DNA of 64,000 bases from NCBI GenBank assembly GCA_026197075.1, contig JAPHQV010000027.1, forward strand, positions 1-64,000, in the 5' to 3' direction. The position numbers and the translations under genes were made by a program. The notes below the pieces were generated by a model. The model saw only the letters and a program-made list of their open reading frames with translations. It made no database searches and was not told the DNA's origin. Positions 16,927 through 27,559 of the stretch are shown here, piece by piece (position 1 is the stretch's first letter; each line of letters starts with the position of its first letter). The DNA is from Gammaproteobacteria bacterium (GTDB lineage: Bacteria > Pseudomonadota > Gammaproteobacteria > DSM-19610).

Positions 16927-18468
16927 ATGACCCACATCCGCGAGCAGGACTTCGTGCGCAGCATCCAGGACGCCCTGCAGTACATCTCCTACTACCATCC
17001 ACCGGATTTCCTGCACGCCATGCACCGCGCCTACGAGGCCGAACAGGCACCCGCAGCGCGGGATGCCATCGCCCAGATCCTGGTCAATTCCCGGCTTTGT
17101 GCCGAAGGGCACCGACCTATCTGCCAGGACACGGGCATCGTCACCGTATTCCTGAAGGTCGGCATGGAGGTACGCTGGGAAGCGCAATCGAGCGTGGCGG
17201 ACATGGTCAATGAAGGCGTGCGGCGCGCCTACCAGGACCCCGACAATCCCCTGCGGGCCTCCATCGTGGCGGACCCCGCCGGCGCGCGCACCAACACGGG
17301 CGACAACACCCCGGCCGTGATCCATACGGAGCTGGTGCCCGGCGACAAGGTCGAGGTGACCCTCGCCGCCAAGGGAGGCGGTTCCGAGAACAAGGCCCGG
17401 TTTGCCGTACTCAATCCCAGTGACGATCTGCTGGAGTGGGTGCTCGACCAGGTCCCTGACATGGGCGCCGGCTGGTGCCCGCCGGGCATGCTCGGCATCG
17501 GCATCGGCGGCACGGCGGAGAAGGCCATGCTGCTGGCCAAGGAGGCCCTGATGGAACCCATCGACATCCAGGAACTGAAGGCGCGCGGACCGCAGGGGAC
17601 ACTGGAACGGTTGCGCCTGGAAATCCACGACAGGGTCAACGCCCTGGGTATCGGCGCCCAGGGCCTGGGCGGGCTGACCACGGTGCTGGACGTCAAGATT
17701 CGCGACTATCCCACCCATGCGGCCTCCAAGCCCGTCGCGCTCATCCCCAACTGCGCCGCCACCCGCCATGTGCATTTCCAGCTCGATGGCAGCGGTCCCG
17801 CCCGCCTCGATCCACCGCGCCTGGCGGACTGGCCCAGGCTCGACTGGGAACCGGGGGCCGGGGCGCGGCGGGTGAACCTGGATCGGCTGGACAGAACGTC
17901 CCTGCAGGACTGGCAGCCCGGCGAGACCCTGCTGCTCAGTGGTCACCTGCTCACCGGCCGCGACGCCGCCCACAAGCGCATTCTGGACCTGCTCGCCCGT
18001 GGCGAGCCCCTGCCGGCCGGGCTGGACTTCCATAACCGCTTCATCTACTACGTGGGCCCGGTGGACCCGGTGCGGGACGAGGCGGTGGGGCCCGCCGGCC
18101 CCACCACTGCCAGCCGCATGGACAAGTTCACCGCACCCCTGCTGGAGCAGACCGGGCTCATCGGCATGATCGGCAAGGCCGAGCGCGGCCCGGCGGCCAT
18201 CGAGGCCATCCGCGCCCACCAGGCGGTCTACCTGATCGCCACGGGTGGCGCTGCCTACCTGGTGTCACGTGCGATCCGCGCGGCGCGGATAGTGGCCTTT
18301 CCGGAGCTGGGCATGGAGGCGATCTACGAGTTCGAGGTGGAGGACATGCCGGTGACCGTGGCCGTGGACAGCCGCGGGGTATCGGTGCATACGTCCGGCC
18401 CGCGGGCCTGGCGCCAGCGCATCGCCGCCCTGCCAAACCTGGCTTCAGGTGACGCAAAAATAGTATGA
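16927..18468 (+). CDS. Class I (iron-sulfur) fumarate hydratase
   Basis: Interconverts fumarate and L-malate in the TCA cycle; oxygen-labile [4Fe-4S] enzyme, 513 aa. The N-terminal alpha domain has ICQDTGIVTVFLKVG and NTGDNTPAVIHTE; cluster cysteines are expected in RPICQDTG, GWCPPGMLGIGIGG and IPNCAATRHVHF. The C-terminal beta domain has YYVGPVDPV and TASRMDKFTAPLLEQTG. Alpha and beta are fused as in FumA/FumB. The ATG at 16927 is preferred to a TTG nine codons earlier. It is divergent from the TlpA-like operon. Confidence 0.94.
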   Translation: MTHIREQDFVRSIQDALQYISYYHPPDFLHAMHRAYEAEQAPAARDAIAQILVNSRLCAEGHRPICQDTGIVTVFLKVGMEVRWEAQSSVADMVNEGVRRAYQDPDNPLRASIVADPAGARTNTGDNTPAVIHTELVPGDKVEVTLAAKGGGSENKARFAVLNPSDDLLEWVLDQVPDMGAGWCPPGMLGIGIGGTAEKAMLLAKEALMEPIDIQELKARGPQGTLERLRLEIHDRVNALGIGAQGLGGLTTVLDVKIRDYPTHAASKPVALIPNCAATRHVHFQLDGSGPARLDPPRLADWPRLDWEPGAGARRVNLDRLDRTSLQDWQPGETLLLSGHLLTGRDAAHKRILDLLARGEPLPAGLDFHNRFIYYVGPVDPVRDEAVGPAGPTTASRMDKFTAPLLEQTGLIGMIGKAERGPAAIEAIRAHQAVYLIATGGAAYLVSRAIRAARIVAFPELGMEAIYEFEVEDMPVTVAVDSRGVSVHTSGPRAWRQRIAALPNLASGDAKIV

Positions 18469-18499
18469 TCAGAAGCTTGCGCCAAAAGAAGCCGGTATC

Positions 18500-20080
18500 T
18501 TGAAACTCACCATCCCTGCCCAGCACGCCCAGCTCGACTCCGCCGTGGAAATCCGCCCGCGCGCCCTGCGGGAATGGGTGGATGCCCTGCCCTGCCTCGC
18601 CCCGGAGCTGGCGGCCCGGCAAGTGCGGGAACAGCTGCAGCGGCTCAACCGACAGCCGCTGCCGGCCAGCCAGCGCCTGGAGTTGCTGGACCTGTTCGCC
18701 ATCCCGTACTGGCGCCTGTTCGATGCCCTGCTGGCCACCCCGGAGGCCCGCATCCCGGCCACGGAACAGCAGGCCATCGCCACCGCACTGGAGCGCTGCT
18801 GCCAGGGGCTTGCCTTCGGCTACAAGATCGCCGTCCAGGACAGCCTGGGGGAACATCGCCTGTTCGGGGGTGCCAAGGTCCGCCAGCGCACCCTGCTGCA
18901 GGCCATCCAGTACCTGGGCCAGCAGCTCAGACACCGCTATGCCGGCTACCAGCGCCCGCCCGCCAGCCTGTGGACCGAAATCGACCAACTCTATCGCCAC
19001 GCCCGCCAGGCCGGCTGCCACCAGACCCCGCTGTCCGGTCAGCGCGGTGATACCACCAGTATCGAGCAGGCCTTCCAGGAAGTGGTACTGCTCAAGGTGG
19101 GGGATCCCTTTCAGCTGCCCGCGAATGGACTCTGGGAGGTATGGCGCTACCTGCGCCAGCACGCCCGGCTGGCCCGTCTGGAGCCCTGGAAGGATGACGC
19201 GCAGGATACCTGCCTCTACCTGCCGGCCACCAACCCCCGGGCCGATGGCTTTCGCCATGGACTGGGGCTGGATCTCAGGGTCCTGCGGCAAACCGTCCGG
19301 CAGCACATCGATCAGCTGCGCAACCACGGCGCACCCACGGAGCTGGGGATGAGCGAACAGGTACGGGCGAATGGCGCACAGCACATCCTGGAACGGCTAT
19401 TACTGGGCTGGCAGCAGCAGGTGGAGCGCAAGGCGGAACGCAGTATCCCGCAGGCAGACGCGGAACTGGTGATCGGTCTGGAAGCCGCCTTCTGTCATCT
19501 CAACCGCGGCCTCGCCTTCGACCGTCACGCCTATGCGGAACCCGGGGATGAGCGCAACGGGGAGATCGACCTCGGTGCGCAACTGGCCCAATGGGACCCG
19601 TCCCGGGAGGCGGAATTTCCCAGCCTGCCCTGTCGGGTAGTGAATCGCGGCGCCGGCGGGGTTGGCCTGCAGTGCGGTAGTGCACTGGAGAAGGCTCCAC
19701 GGGTAGGCGCACTGGTCGGCATCCGCAGCCAGGCCCGCGGCAACGAGGAACCGGGCATCTGGTTCGTCGCCAGCCTGCGCTGGCTGCGCGCGGAAACCCA
19801 TGGCTTCGAACTCGGTGCCCAGTACCTGGCCCGCGAACCCGTGCCCCTGGCGGTACGCAGCCGGCAACCGGGACAACGCGGAAACGAATACCATCCCGCC
19901 CTGCGCACCGACCTGCGCCAGAGCGAACGCCTTTGGCGCATGCTCATCACCCCGCCGGGACTGTTCGCAGCGGGCCGCCACCTGGAACTGGTACAGGGCG
20001 GGCGCCGTGAACAGGTACGCTGCGTCAAGCTGCTGGAGAGCGGCGGCGGTTTCGAGCGCTTCCGGTTCGAACCCCTGTAG
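18500..20080 (+). CDS. Protein of unknown function with PilZ-like C-terminus
   Basis: A 526-aa cytoplasmic protein with no signal peptide or membrane segment; function not recognised. The first 300 residues are mostly helical (PRALREWVDALPCLAPELAA, LLQAIQYLGQQLRHRYAGYQ). The C-terminal part (about 375-520) contains beta-rich stretches CRVVNRGAGGVGLQCGSALE and VGALVGIRSQ, which resemble the NxSxxG and V-G-x-x-V elements of PilZ domains, suggesting cyclic-di-GMP or related binding; this is inference and the PilZ RxxxR motif is not clear. It begins with TTG at 18500, 31 bases after the fumarase stop, and ends at a strong bidirectional terminator. Confidence 0.6.
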   Translation: MKLTIPAQHAQLDSAVEIRPRALREWVDALPCLAPELAARQVREQLQRLNRQPLPASQRLELLDLFAIPYWRLFDALLATPEARIPATEQQAIATALERCCQGLAFGYKIAVQDSLGEHRLFGGAKVRQRTLLQAIQYLGQQLRHRYAGYQRPPASLWTEIDQLYRHARQAGCHQTPLSGQRGDTTSIEQAFQEVVLLKVGDPFQLPANGLWEVWRYLRQHARLARLEPWKDDAQDTCLYLPATNPRADGFRHGLGLDLRVLRQTVRQHIDQLRNHGAPTELGMSEQVRANGAQHILERLLLGWQQQVERKAERSIPQADAELVIGLEAAFCHLNRGLAFDRHAYAEPGDERNGEIDLGAQLAQWDPSREAEFPSLPCRVVNRGAGGVGLQCGSALEKAPRVGALVGIRSQARGNEEPGIWFVASLRWLRAETHGFELGAQYLAREPVPLAVRSRQPGQRGNEYHPALRTDLRQSERLWRMLITPPGLFAAGRHLELVQGGRREQVRCVKLLESGGGFERFRFEPL

Positions 20081-20107
20081 GCGCGCCCCACCCCTGCGTC
20101 ACCAATG

Positions 20108-20133
20108 AAAAAGGACCCTTACGGGTCCTTTTT
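20108..20133. terminator. Bidirectional Rho-independent terminator
   Basis: Perfect 11-bp stem AAAAAGGACCC / GGGTCCTTTTT with a TTAC loop, lying between two converging genes (stops at 20080 and 20154). A/T ends on both sides give a U-run in either direction. Confidence 0.9.
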
Positions 20134-20153
20134 CAGTACGGAACACGGCTGGA

Positions 20154-20915
20154 TCAGCGCAGGGTCACGCTGCCACCCAGGTACTCGCGGTCACTTTCCT
20201 CCACCACGCCGATGGACCAGGCGCCGCGGTTACGGGCATGGTTCACGGCGGCACTCACCTCGGACGCGGAGGGGTTCTGATCCACGCTGAACTGCTGGCC
20301 GGGATGGATCAGATCGGCATCGCTGATCTTATCGCGGTTGGTCTTGTAGATCAGCGGCCACTGGTAGGGGTTGTTGTAGACGTCGGAACGTCCGGAGATC
20401 TTCCACAGGCTGTCACCGCTTACGACGGTGTACTGTGTCATGCTGCCACGCAGCTCCGCCATCAGGCCGGTGAGCAGATCATAGGCCTTGCGGCCCTCGG
20501 CATTGGCAATGGCCGCGGAGGCAGCCCGCAGGGTGGAGCTCTGCTCGGCGCTCAGGCCGCTGGCACCCTCTGTCTTGGCGAGCATGATCTTGGCCTTTTC
20601 CAGGTAGTACTGGTTGACGGCCAGTTGTGCCTCGTTGCGGGCCTTGGTGGCCATTTTCAGGGCGGTATCATGGTCACCCTCCGAGGCGGCCTTCTCGGCG
20701 CTGGCCAGAAACTTCTCGGTGTCACGCCAGATCCAGTTCAGGGACTTGGCCTCGGCGATCGCGGCCTTGGCATCGGCAATCATCTGGGATGCCGCGGTGG
20801 CGGTCTGCGACTGGGGGGCAACGGCCGGCTCCGGCGGAGTCGTAGCACAGCCCGCGGCCACTCCCAAGGTGAGAGCCATCATCAAAAGGTGCTTACGGCA
20901 AAAGGGATTAGTCAT
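20154..20915 (-). CDS. LysM-domain lipoprotein with DUF4398-like helical region
   Basis: Envelope lipoprotein of 253 aa. The signal peptide ends in VAAGC (Cys23), a lipobox. Residues about 40-165 are helical and Ala-rich (DTEKFLASAEKAASEGDHDT, ARNEAQLAVNQYYLEKAKIM), like DUF4398 repeats. A LysM peptidoglycan-binding domain follows (about 175-225: YTVVSGDSLWKISGRSDVYN, NRDKISDADLIHPGQQF). The ATG at 20915 gives the signal peptide and has GGAG upstream; an upstream open stretch of 37 codons is not used. It pairs with the DUF4398 lipoprotein gene 175 bases upstream on the same strand; together they likely bridge outer membrane and peptidoglycan. Confidence 0.82.
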   Translation of the reverse strand: MTNPFCRKHLLMMALTLGVAAGCATTPPEPAVAPQSQTATAASQMIADAKAAIAEAKSLNWIWRDTEKFLASAEKAASEGDHDTALKMATKARNEAQLAVNQYYLEKAKIMLAKTEGASGLSAEQSSTLRAASAAIANAEGRKAYDLLTGLMAELRGSMTQYTVVSGDSLWKISGRSDVYNNPYQWPLIYKTNRDKISDADLIHPGQQFSVDQNPSASEVSAAVNHARNRGAWSIGVVEESDREYLGGSVTLR

Positions 20916-21090
20916 GGAATCAACTCCGCTGCTGGTGGTCAAAAGAACATGTTTTTCTTGGCATTTCTTACTATATTCGGACTTCGGAACCAGGCCCGCT
21001 CCTAGGAACCTAACACCCGGGTGCAAGGGCGGTCAAGCTGGCCCCTGGCCACAAAGAGCCCTCGGGACTGTTAGACGCAACAACCCCTCC

Positions 21091-21408
21091 CTACATTCCC
21101 TCGGAATCCTGTGGCGGGGTCTTTTCCGCCTGTTCACGGGCCAGCACAGCCTGCTCGCGCGCCCCCCGGGCGTTGCGACGTGCCTCCCGATAGTGGCCGG
21201 ATTCCAGCTCCCGCTCGGCCTGCTCCAGCAGCGAGCGGGCGGCAAGCAGGGTATCCCGGGCCACGCGCTCGGCACCGGCCGCATGGGCGGCCTGAATGGC
21301 CTGGCGGGCATCGCTCATTTCCTGAACGGGCGCGCTCACGCAGGCAGTCAGTGCGAAAATAATACCCAGGAGTAGGTTGCGAAGTGGCAGGGTGCGAATG
21401 CTCGGCAT
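21091..21408 (-). CDS. DUF4398 lipoprotein
   Basis: Small envelope lipoprotein, 105 aa, with signal peptide and lipobox LTAC (Cys23), then a charged, Ala/Arg/Glu-rich helical region (ARDTLLAARSLLEQAERELE, ARRNARGAREQAVLAREQAE) typical of DUF4398. Function unknown. It is followed on the same strand by the LysM lipoprotein, whose helical part resembles it, and is divergent from the arsC-like gene. Confidence 0.8.
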   Translation of the reverse strand: MPSIRTLPLRNLLLGIIFALTACVSAPVQEMSDARQAIQAAHAAGAERVARDTLLAARSLLEQAERELESGHYREARRNARGAREQAVLAREQAEKTPPQDSEGM

Positions 21409-21586
21409 CTAGGTTCGGTCTCGGCCCGGATATGATCCGACCCGATCCTAACAGGTTCGGCAAGCGCCAACCGTAGCACCGGCCCCCGGTACCGTCAAGA
21501 CACGGGGCCATGGACGTCGACGTCCGGCTTTTGGGACAATACCTCGCGGGGCTGTCGCGACACCTCCACCACCAGAGGACAAGTAC

Positions 21587-22907
<1,321 letters not shown>

Positions 22908-22940
22908 TACGCGACTGATCCGCAGCCGGGCAGCGGTGCT

Positions 22941-23639
22941 TCAACGGTTGCGCAGCAGGACTTCGCGCACGAAAGGAATGGTCAGGCGCCGCTGGGCCGC
23001 GAGAGAGGCCAGATCGAGCCGATCCAGCAATTCGAAAAGCGCCGGCAGGTCACGGGGACAGCGACGCAGCAGGTAGTCGCCGGTATCGCCCGGCAGATCG
23101 AGGCCGCGACTGGCGGCGCGCAGCTGCAGGGCCGCCAGGCGCTCGGCATCATCGAGTTCCCGCAGGCGGTACAGCACACCCCAGTGCAGGCGCGATACCA
23201 GGTCCGGCAGCGCCAGGCCCAGTTCCTCCGGACGGCCGTCGCCCGCCACCAGCAGCGCTCCTCCCTGTTCACGCACCCGGTTGTAGAGGTGGAACAGGGC
23301 TTCCTCCCAGGCAGCATGCCCCGCCACCCGCTGCAGGTCGTCCAGGCACAGCAGTTCCTGCTGATCCAGCCCTTCCAGCACCGCCGGCGCCAACAGGGGA
23401 TCCAGGGGCAGGTACCAGGCCGCGTGCCCCTGTTCGCGTGCCGCGGCACAGGTTGCCTGCAGTAAATGGGACTTGCCCGTGCCGGGCGCGCCACTGCAGT
23501 AGACCATGCGGGCGCCGTCCCCCGGCAAGGCGCGCAGGGCCGCGAGCACTTCGGCGTTGGGACCGGCGAAGAAATTCCGGAACCGCGCATGATCGCCCAG
23601 CCGCAGCCCCAGGGGCAGTTGTGGATGCACGGCGCTCAC
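22941..23639 (-). CDS. hda: DnaA regulatory inactivator Hda
   Basis: AAA+ protein that, with the DNA-loaded beta clamp, promotes ATP hydrolysis by DnaA and so prevents over-initiation of replication. The 232-aa product begins with GTG at 23639 (SAVHPQLPLGLRLGDHARFR after the initiator), with the clamp-binding QLPLGL motif at the N-terminus, Walker A GAPGTGKSHLL and Walker B LLCLDDLQRV. The GTG overlaps the PerM gene stop. A longer open frame upstream is not used. Order perM-hda is the reverse-strand form of a common gammaproteobacterial arrangement. Confidence 0.94.
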   Translation of the reverse strand: MSAVHPQLPLGLRLGDHARFRNFFAGPNAEVLAALRALPGDGARMVYCSGAPGTGKSHLLQATCAAAREQGHAAWYLPLDPLLAPAVLEGLDQQELLCLDDLQRVAGHAAWEEALFHLYNRVREQGGALLVAGDGRPEELGLALPDLVSRLHWGVLYRLRELDDAERLAALQLRAASRGLDLPGDTGDYLLRRCPRDLPALFELLDRLDLASLAAQRRLTIPFVREVLLRNR

Positions 23640-24700
23640 TCCTTGCCTTCGTAGACATCGCTGTCGAGGTATTGCCGGTAGGCGTAACGCAGCAAGACCA
23701 TCACCACCGAGGCCACGGGCAGGGCCAGCAGCACACCGACGAAGCCGAACAGCTGGCCACCGGCCATGACGGCGAAGATCACCGCCACGGGATGCAGACC
23801 GATGCTGTCTCCGACCAGCTTCGGGGTCAGCACCAGGCTTTCCAGCAACTGTCCGACTCCGAATACCACCACCACCCACAACAAAGGCATGAACTCCTGG
23901 AACTGGAACCAGCCTGCCAGCAGGGCCGCCAGGACACCAATGGTAAAACCCAGGTAGGGCACGAAACTCACCAGGCCCGCCAGCAAGCCGATCAACAGCG
24001 CCAGCTCGAGCCCGATGATCCAGAGGCCCAGGGTATAGACCAGCCCCAGGGCCAGCATGACCAGCAATTGACCGCGCAGGAAGGCACCCAGCACCGTATC
24101 GGATTCGCCGGCCAACTGGCGTATGGTGGGCGCCCAGTCGCGCGGCAACATCTGGTCGATGCGTCCGATGAGTCCCTGCCAGTCACGCAGCAGATAAAAG
24201 GCCACCACGGGAATCAGCACCAGGTTGACCAGCCAACCGAACAGCGCCAACCCGGAACGCGTCACGGACTCCAACACCCGCGCCGCCAGGCCGCCCGCCT
24301 CGCGCCAGTGAGCGGTCAAGGATTCCTTCAACTGCTCGATGTCCAACAGGGCCTCGGTTTCCACGCCCGCCAGCCCACCGAGAAAAGGCAGGGCCGTACC
24401 CTGGAGCCACTCCAGGGTACGCGGCAACTGCACGACCAGCGCCGCCTCGATCTGCTTCACCAGCAGCGGCACCAGGAACAGCATCAGGATCAGCACGGCC
24501 AGGGTAAACAGGATAAATACCAGCACCACGGCGCTGGTGCGCGACAGCCGTGCCCCCTGCAGCCGCTCCACCAGGGGGCTGCCCAGGTAGGCGATCAGCG
24601 CCGCGGCCAGAAAAGGAGTCAATACCGGGGCCAACAGGTACACCAACCAGCCGCTGATCAGCAGCATCCCCAGCCAGAACCAACTGCGTGCTTCCGTCAT
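23636..24700 (-). CDS. AI-2E family transporter (PerM)
   Basis: Multi-span inner-membrane permease-like protein, 354 aa, with 7-8 hydrophobic segments and the conserved C-terminal blocks LVSFVPYLGFTIGVLAALLA and PKLVGDSIGLHPVAVIFAVM. Substrate unknown; relatives export AI-2 or act as Na+/H+ antiporters. The ATG at 24700 has GGGAG upstream and lies 4 bases after the pgsA stop. The stop overlaps the hda GTG. Confidence 0.9.
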   Translation of the reverse strand: MTEARSWFWLGMLLISGWLVYLLAPVLTPFLAAALIAYLGSPLVERLQGARLSRTSAVVLVFILFTLAVLILMLFLVPLLVKQIEAALVVQLPRTLEWLQGTALPFLGGLAGVETEALLDIEQLKESLTAHWREAGGLAARVLESVTRSGLALFGWLVNLVLIPVVAFYLLRDWQGLIGRIDQMLPRDWAPTIRQLAGESDTVLGAFLRGQLLVMLALGLVYTLGLWIIGLELALLIGLLAGLVSFVPYLGFTIGVLAALLAGWFQFQEFMPLLWVVVVFGVGQLLESLVLTPKLVGDSIGLHPVAVIFAVMAGGQLFGFVGVLLALPVASVVMVLLRYAYRQYLDSDVYEGKE

Positions 24701-24704
24701 CCTG

Positions 24705-25262
24705 TCACTCCCTTGTCCCCGCATGCCGACGGGCACGCTGGCTCCAGGTCCAGACATAATCCAGGCCACTCCAGACGGTGGCAAGCACCACCATGGCCTC
24801 CAGCATCAGCATCCAGAAGGGGCCCAGCAGGGCATGGACCTGGTTGAAGACCACCAGCAGAACCAGGGCGATCTGCAACACCGTATTCACCTTGCTCACC
24901 CAGCTCGGATCGGCGTCCAGGGGCGCCACGCGAAAATGGTAGGCAATGGCGCCGGACACGATCACCAGGTCGCGAAGCAACACCAGGCCCACCAGGTAAA
25001 CGGGCAACAGACCCAGGTAGCCGAGCGTAACGAAGGCGCTGACCAGCAGCAGTTTGTCGGCCAGGGGATCGAGCAGGCCGCCGAGGCGGCTGGTCCAGCC
25101 GTAGCGCTTGGCCAGGAAACCGTCCAGGCCGTCGGAGAACCCGGCAATGAAAAACAGCACCAGGGCGTCGAAATAGCGCTCCTCCAGCAACAGCCAGACG
25201 AAGGGCGGCACCATCAGGATGCGCAGCCAGGTGATCAGGTTGGGAATATCGCGTCGGTTCAC
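24705..25262 (-). CDS. CDP-alcohol phosphatidyltransferase (PgsA-like)
   Basis: Inner-membrane enzyme, 185 aa, that transfers a phosphatidyl group from CDP-diacylglycerol to an alcohol, most likely glycerol 3-phosphate. It has the CDP-alcohol signature in SDGLDGFLAKRYGWTSRLGG followed by LLDPLADK (the last two Asp residues), and four or five membrane segments. It is clearly a family member, but whether it is the housekeeping PGP synthase or a paralogue cannot be decided from this window. The start overlaps the DUF2066 stop by 4 bases. Confidence 0.87.
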   Translation of the reverse strand: MNRRDIPNLITWLRILMVPPFVWLLLEERYFDALVLFFIAGFSDGLDGFLAKRYGWTSRLGGLLDPLADKLLLVSAFVTLGYLGLLPVYLVGLVLLRDLVIVSGAIAYHFRVAPLDADPSWVSKVNTVLQIALVLLVVFNQVHALLGPFWMLMLEAMVVLATVWSGLDYVWTWSQRARRHAGTRE

Positions 25263-26311
25263 GGTTGCAGGCGATAATACCGGGAACCGGCATCCGGGTC
25301 GGGACGCAGCACCGAGCCGAGGGTCAGCGCCCGTTCCAGGCTCGCCACGTCACCCTGCAGTTGCAGCAGATACTCGGCACGATCCTCGGCCAGGGTCTGC
25401 AGGCGCGCGGATCGGATCGCAGACAAGCTGGCGAAATAACGGTTCAGGCGCACGTAGTCCCCGGTATCCGTCACCCCCGTCACGGTGATCCGCAAGCGGG
25501 CGCCATCGCCGCCACTATCCAGCACCGCGTAGCGGGCGGCCAGTTCGTCCGCGACCCGTTCCATGCCTTCCGCGACCAGTTCGCCCTGGTTCGCATCGCT
25601 GCCGCTCCAGCGCTGTTCATTGTCCTGCACCTGCAGGATCCAGCTGGCCTGCCAGGCACCCGTCCCGCTCTGGTGCAGGCGGCCGATCAGCAGGGCCTGT
25701 GGATGGTAACGCCGGGAGGCCGCCTGCACCGGCTCCAGGAAACCACCCCAGACATCGGAAAAACCCACCCGGCCACGGTCTTCCAGGTCCATCAAGGGGA
25801 AGATCAACGGCAGGCCGCGGCGCCGTGCCACGCTCACCAGCCGTTCCTTGGCCTCGGCCACATCCGGCTCACCCAGCAATTGGCGCCGGCCCCGCTCTTC
25901 CACCGCCAGCCAGACCAGGATCTCCGGTCGCTCGTCACCCCAGTAGGGCAGACCCCGCTCTCGCAGTGCCCCTTCCAGGCCGGCACCATCGAAACGCACC
26001 CACAGGCGCCAGGGTTCCTCCGTAGTGCGGGCATCGGCCGGTGCTGGCCGGTAGCCGAACTGCTGCACATAGACTTCCGGCTGGGAAAGCAGTGCCGTCG
26101 CGCCCGGTTGGTGGGCAACGGCCCGGTCGCCGCTGACCCGAATCAGCACCTCGGTCAGGGCCTGGCGCAGGGCCGGACCACGCGCCGCCACGGACTGGTC
26201 CAGCACCGGTATCTCGGCCTCGTAGAGCGGCAGCGTCACCGCCAGTAGCGTACCGGGGCCGGCCAACCACAGGCAGGCAACCATCCACAGGCGATGCCAG
26301 ATTCGATTCAT
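25259..26311 (-). CDS. DUF2066 exported protein
   Basis: Periplasmic or envelope protein of unknown role, 350 aa. It has a signal peptide (about 1-24, [20 protein letters not shown] and on) then a DUF2066 body beginning [20 protein letters not shown] and [12 protein letters not shown], as in proteins encoded next to purM in Pseudomonas and Chromatiales. The ATG at 26311 is chosen for the signal peptide. It is divergent from purM and overlaps pgsA by 4 bases. Confidence 0.85.
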   Translation of the reverse strand: MNRIWHRLWMVACLWLAGPGTLLAVTLPLYEAEIPVLDQSVAARGPALRQALTEVLIRVSGDRAVAHQPGATALLSQPEVYVQQFGYRPAPADARTTEEPWRLWVRFDGAGLEGALRERGLPYWGDERPEILVWLAVEERGRRQLLGEPDVAEAKERLVSVARRRGLPLIFPLMDLEDRGRVGFSDVWGGFLEPVQAASRRYHPQALLIGRLHQSGTGAWQASWILQVQDNEQRWSGSDANQGELVAEGMERVADELAARYAVLDSGGDGARLRITVTGVTDTGDYVRLNRYFASLSAIRSARLQTLAEDRAEYLLQLQGDVASLERALTLGSVLRPDPDAGSRYYRLQP

Positions 26312-26480
26312 TTGCCGGTCCAACACGCGTATGGTTCCTTCAGCCCCGAGTGAAACGGCTGTACCATACCACACCCGGTCGGCCACCAATGAGAGGCAGC
26401 CAACGGGTTTACCCCCGCCAGCGGGGTGGCTACCATACGCCCCTCAACTCCTTTCCCACCAACCCGAGATCACATCCACC

Positions 26481-27533
26481 GTGCCTGGCCCCAAATCCCC
26501 CGATTCCCTGAGTTACCGCGCCGCGGGTGTCGACATCGACGCCGGCAATGCCCTGGTCGAACGCATCAAGCCCGCCGTGGCGCGCACCCACCGCCCCGGA
26601 GTGCTGGGCGGCCTGGGCGGCTTCGGCGCCCTGTTCGAATTGCCCCTGGACCGCTATCGCCAGCCGGTACTGGTATCGGGCACCGACGGGGTGGGCACCA
26701 AGCTCAAGCTGGCCATCGAGACCGGCCGCCACGACGGCATCGGCATCGACCTGGTGGCCATGTGCGCCAACGACATCGCCGTGGCCGGCGCCGAGCCGCT
26801 GTTCTTCCTGGACTACTACGCCAGCGGCCACCTGGACGTGGAGGTGGCCAGTGCCGTGATCCAGGGCATCGCCCGCGGCTGCGAACTGGCCGGCGCGGCC
26901 CTGGTGGGCGGCGAGACGGCGGAGATGCCCGGCATGTATGCCGGTGGTGACTATGACCTGGCCGGCTTCTGTGTCGGCGTGGTGGAGAAAGACCGCATCA
27001 TCGACGGCAGCCGCGTGCAGGTGGGTGACGTGCTGCTCGGCCTGGCCTCCTCCGGCCCCCATTCCAACGGCTACTCCCTGATACGCAAGGTCCTGGAGGT
27101 AAGCGGCGTGGATCCGCACCAGGACCTCGCCGGCCGGCCGCTCATCGACCAGCTGCTGGAGCCGACGCGCATCTACGTGAAATCCCTGCTGGCCCTGTTC
27201 GAGACGGTGGAGGTGCGTGCCCTCTGTCATGTCACCGGCGGTGGCCTGCCGGAGAACCTCCCCCGGGTGCTGCCCGACAACACCCGCGCCGTGATCGACA
27301 CTGGCAGCTGGCGGGTACCACCGGTTTTCGAATGGCTCCGCGAACAGGGCAACATCGAAACCCACGAGTGGTTCCGCACCTTCAACTGCGGCGTGGGCAT
27401 GGTGCTGTGCGTGCCCGCCGAACAGGCCGACCGGGCCCTGAACCGCCTCAAGGAACTGGGCGAAGACGCCTGGCGACTGGGCCATATCGAGGCCGGCGAG
27501 GGAGCGGCCGAGGTGCGCTTCACGGAGCGCTGA
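26481..27533 (+). CDS. purM: Phosphoribosylformylglycinamidine cyclo-ligase
   Basis: Closes the imidazole ring to form AIR, step five of purine synthesis, using ATP. The 350-aa protein has [75 protein letters not shown] and [14 protein letters not shown], the last two being ATP- and substrate-loop motifs. It starts with GTG at 26481, the only start matching the family N-terminus; the frame is open 50 codons upstream. purN follows 26 bases downstream. Confidence 0.96.
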   Translation: MPGPKSPDSLSYRAAGVDIDAGNALVERIKPAVARTHRPGVLGGLGGFGALFELPLDRYRQPVLVSGTDGVGTKLKLAIETGRHDGIGIDLVAMCANDIAVAGAEPLFFLDYYASGHLDVEVASAVIQGIARGCELAGAALVGGETAEMPGMYAGGDYDLAGFCVGVVEKDRIIDGSRVQVGDVLLGLASSGPHSNGYSLIRKVLEVSGVDPHQDLAGRPLIDQLLEPTRIYVKSLLALFETVEVRALCHVTGGGLPENLPRVLPDNTRAVIDTGSWRVPPVFEWLREQGNIETHEWFRTFNCGVGMVLCVPAEQADRALNRLKELGEDAWRLGHIEAGEGAAEVRFTER

Positions 27534-27559
27534 CGCCACGCCCGGCCGTGGTATGCGCC

